Source: Bacillota bacterium (lineage in GTDB: Bacteria > Bacillota > Clostridia > Lachnospirales > Cellulosilyticaceae). From it: a stretch of 5,824 nucleotides of DNA. The DNA is taken from positions 1-5,824 of the forward strand of contig JAEZKI010000373.1 in the NCBI GenBank assembly GCA_023415525.1. The letters run 5' to 3'. Below are positions 4,947 to 5,824 of this stretch, in pieces (the stretch's first letter is position 1; every line of letters starts with the position of its first letter). Under the pieces are notes generated by a model. It saw nothing but the letters and a program-made list of their open reading frames with translations. It was not told the origin of the DNA and searched no databases. Made by a program: the position numbers and the translations under genes.

Positions 4947-5824
4947 ATGACACAACAGTTACTTCAACGTTTTTTGACGTATGTTCAGTACAATACCCAA
5001 TCCCAAGAAGAAAGTTCTACCTTTCCTTCCACCTCCTCTCAATTGGACTTTGCAAAGTTTCTTGCTCAAGAATGCAAAGACCTTGGACTTCAAGAAGTGG
5101 AGGTAGACTCTTATGGGTATGTTATGGCCACTTTACCCGCCACAACTCATCAAGACCTCCCTACCATTGGTTTTATTGCTCATATGGATACCTCTCCTGA
5201 CTGTAGTGGTGAGGGAGTTAAACCGCGTATACTCACCTATACGGGTGGAGAGATTAAGCTTCATTTAGAAAAAGGGGAGATCTTATCTCCCAAAGATTTT
5301 CCTATTCTTAACCATTTAGTTGGTGAAACACTCATTGTAACCGATGGAACGACTTTACTAGGTGCTGATGATAAGTGTGGTATTGCTGAAATTATAACGG
5401 CTATGGCCTACCTCTTAGCTCACCCTGAAATCCCCCATGGAAAAATTCGTATTGCTTTTACACCTGATGAGGAAGTAGGACATGGTGCAGATTATTTTGA
5501 TGTATCCCGTTTTGGTGCAGATTTTGCTTATACAATAGACGGTGGCGAATATGGCGAGTGTGAAGCTGAAAACTTCTATGCTGCTTCTGCCAAGGTCATC
5601 TTTAAAGGTCATAATATTCACCCTGGCTATGCGAAAGATAAAATGAAAAATAGTTTAACCATGGCCCAAGCCTTTCATGCCCTCCTCCCGCCTGCTGAAG
5701 TTCCAGAATGTACAACTGGCTATGAAGGGTTTTATCATTTGCATCATATGGAAGGTACTGTTGAAGAAACTACTCTCTCTTATATTATTCGGGATTTTGA
5801 TTACGAGCACTTTGAACAACGCAA
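4947..5824 (+). CDS. pepT: Peptidase T (tripeptide aminopeptidase), 3' end cut off by window
   Basis: A cytoplasmic di-zinc aminopeptidase of family M20B that removes the N-terminal residue from tripeptides, supplying amino acids from imported peptides. The 292 visible residues are the first 70% of a protein that is usually about 410 long. Catalytic residues seen are His79 and Asp81 in AHMDTSPD (78-85), the bridging Asp141 in LGADDKCG (138-145), general base Glu175 and zinc ligand Glu176 in PDEEVGHG (173-180), and Asp198 in TIDGGEYGE (196-204). GHNIHPGYAKDKMKNS (221-236) is the start of the dimerisation domain typical of PepT. The last zinc histidine should lie beyond the window. The ATG has a near-ideal AAAGGAG 7 bases upstream. 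It is an independent unit after a terminator. It shares a peptide-degradation theme with the M14 peptidase, but the two are divergent and not co-transcribed. Confidence 0.97.
   Translation, partial: MTQQLLQRFLTYVQYNTQSQEESSTFPSTSSQLDFAKFLAQECKDLGLQEVEVDSYGYVMATLPATTHQDLPTIGFIAHMDTSPDCSGEGVKPRILTYTGGEIKLHLEKGEILSPKDFPILNHLVGETLIVTDGTTLLGADDKCGIAEIITAMAYLLAHPEIPHGKIRIAFTPDEEVGHGADYFDVSRFGADFAYTIDGGEYGECEAENFYAASAKVIFKGHNIHPGYAKDKMKNSLTMAQAFHALLPPAEVPECTTGYEGFYHLHHMEGTVEETTLSYIIRDFDYEHFEQR

Noticed and set aside
5415..5621. 68-codon minus-strand open frame
   Set aside because: It lies antisense to the catalytic part of pepT, where the plus-strand frame has every expected metal-binding motif.

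Overview
The window looks like chromosomal DNA from a low-GC Gram-positive bacterium, most likely one of the Clostridia (Lachnospirales-like). The evidence is the AT-rich codon use, strong AAAGGAG-type ribosome binding sites before most genes, tight overlapping gene packing, and the set of families present. No mobile element, rRNA, tRNA, CRISPR array or phage gene is visible, and no stretch longer than 300 bases lacks a gene.

Left part (1-3842, minus strand): five tightly packed genes that look like one operon, read from right to left. They are an M14 zinc peptidase of the peptidoglycan-peptide type; a TIGR01212 (YtqA/YhcC) radical SAM protein; a small one-pass membrane protein of unknown function; a metallophosphoesterase (COG1768-like); and an RsmF-type RNA m5C methyltransferase whose 3' end runs off the left edge. 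The junctions are 2 bp gap, 22 bp gap, 4 bp ATGA overlap and 23 bp overlap, so coupled translation is likely. Two of the five genes belong to RNA-modification families and one to a peptidoglycan-peptide family. I see no single pathway joining them, so this looks like a housekeeping operon.

Middle (3843-4033): a divergent intergenic region. It holds a 13-bp palindrome that reads as an extended -10 element on both strands and may be a shared bidirectional promoter.

Right part (4034-5824, plus strand): three separately transcribed units. The first is a two-helix DUF378 membrane protein with its own terminator. The second is a 137-residue P-loop ATPase of unknown role with a good sigma-A-like promoter and a terminator. 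The third is the start of pepT (tripeptide aminopeptidase), whose 3' end lies outside the window. The likely pepT promoter is interleaved with the preceding terminator hairpin.

I did not find a convincing new multi-gene system. The points most worth a second look are the symmetric divergent promoter, the terminator/promoter overlap before pepT, the orphan mini-ATPase and the small membrane protein inside the operon.
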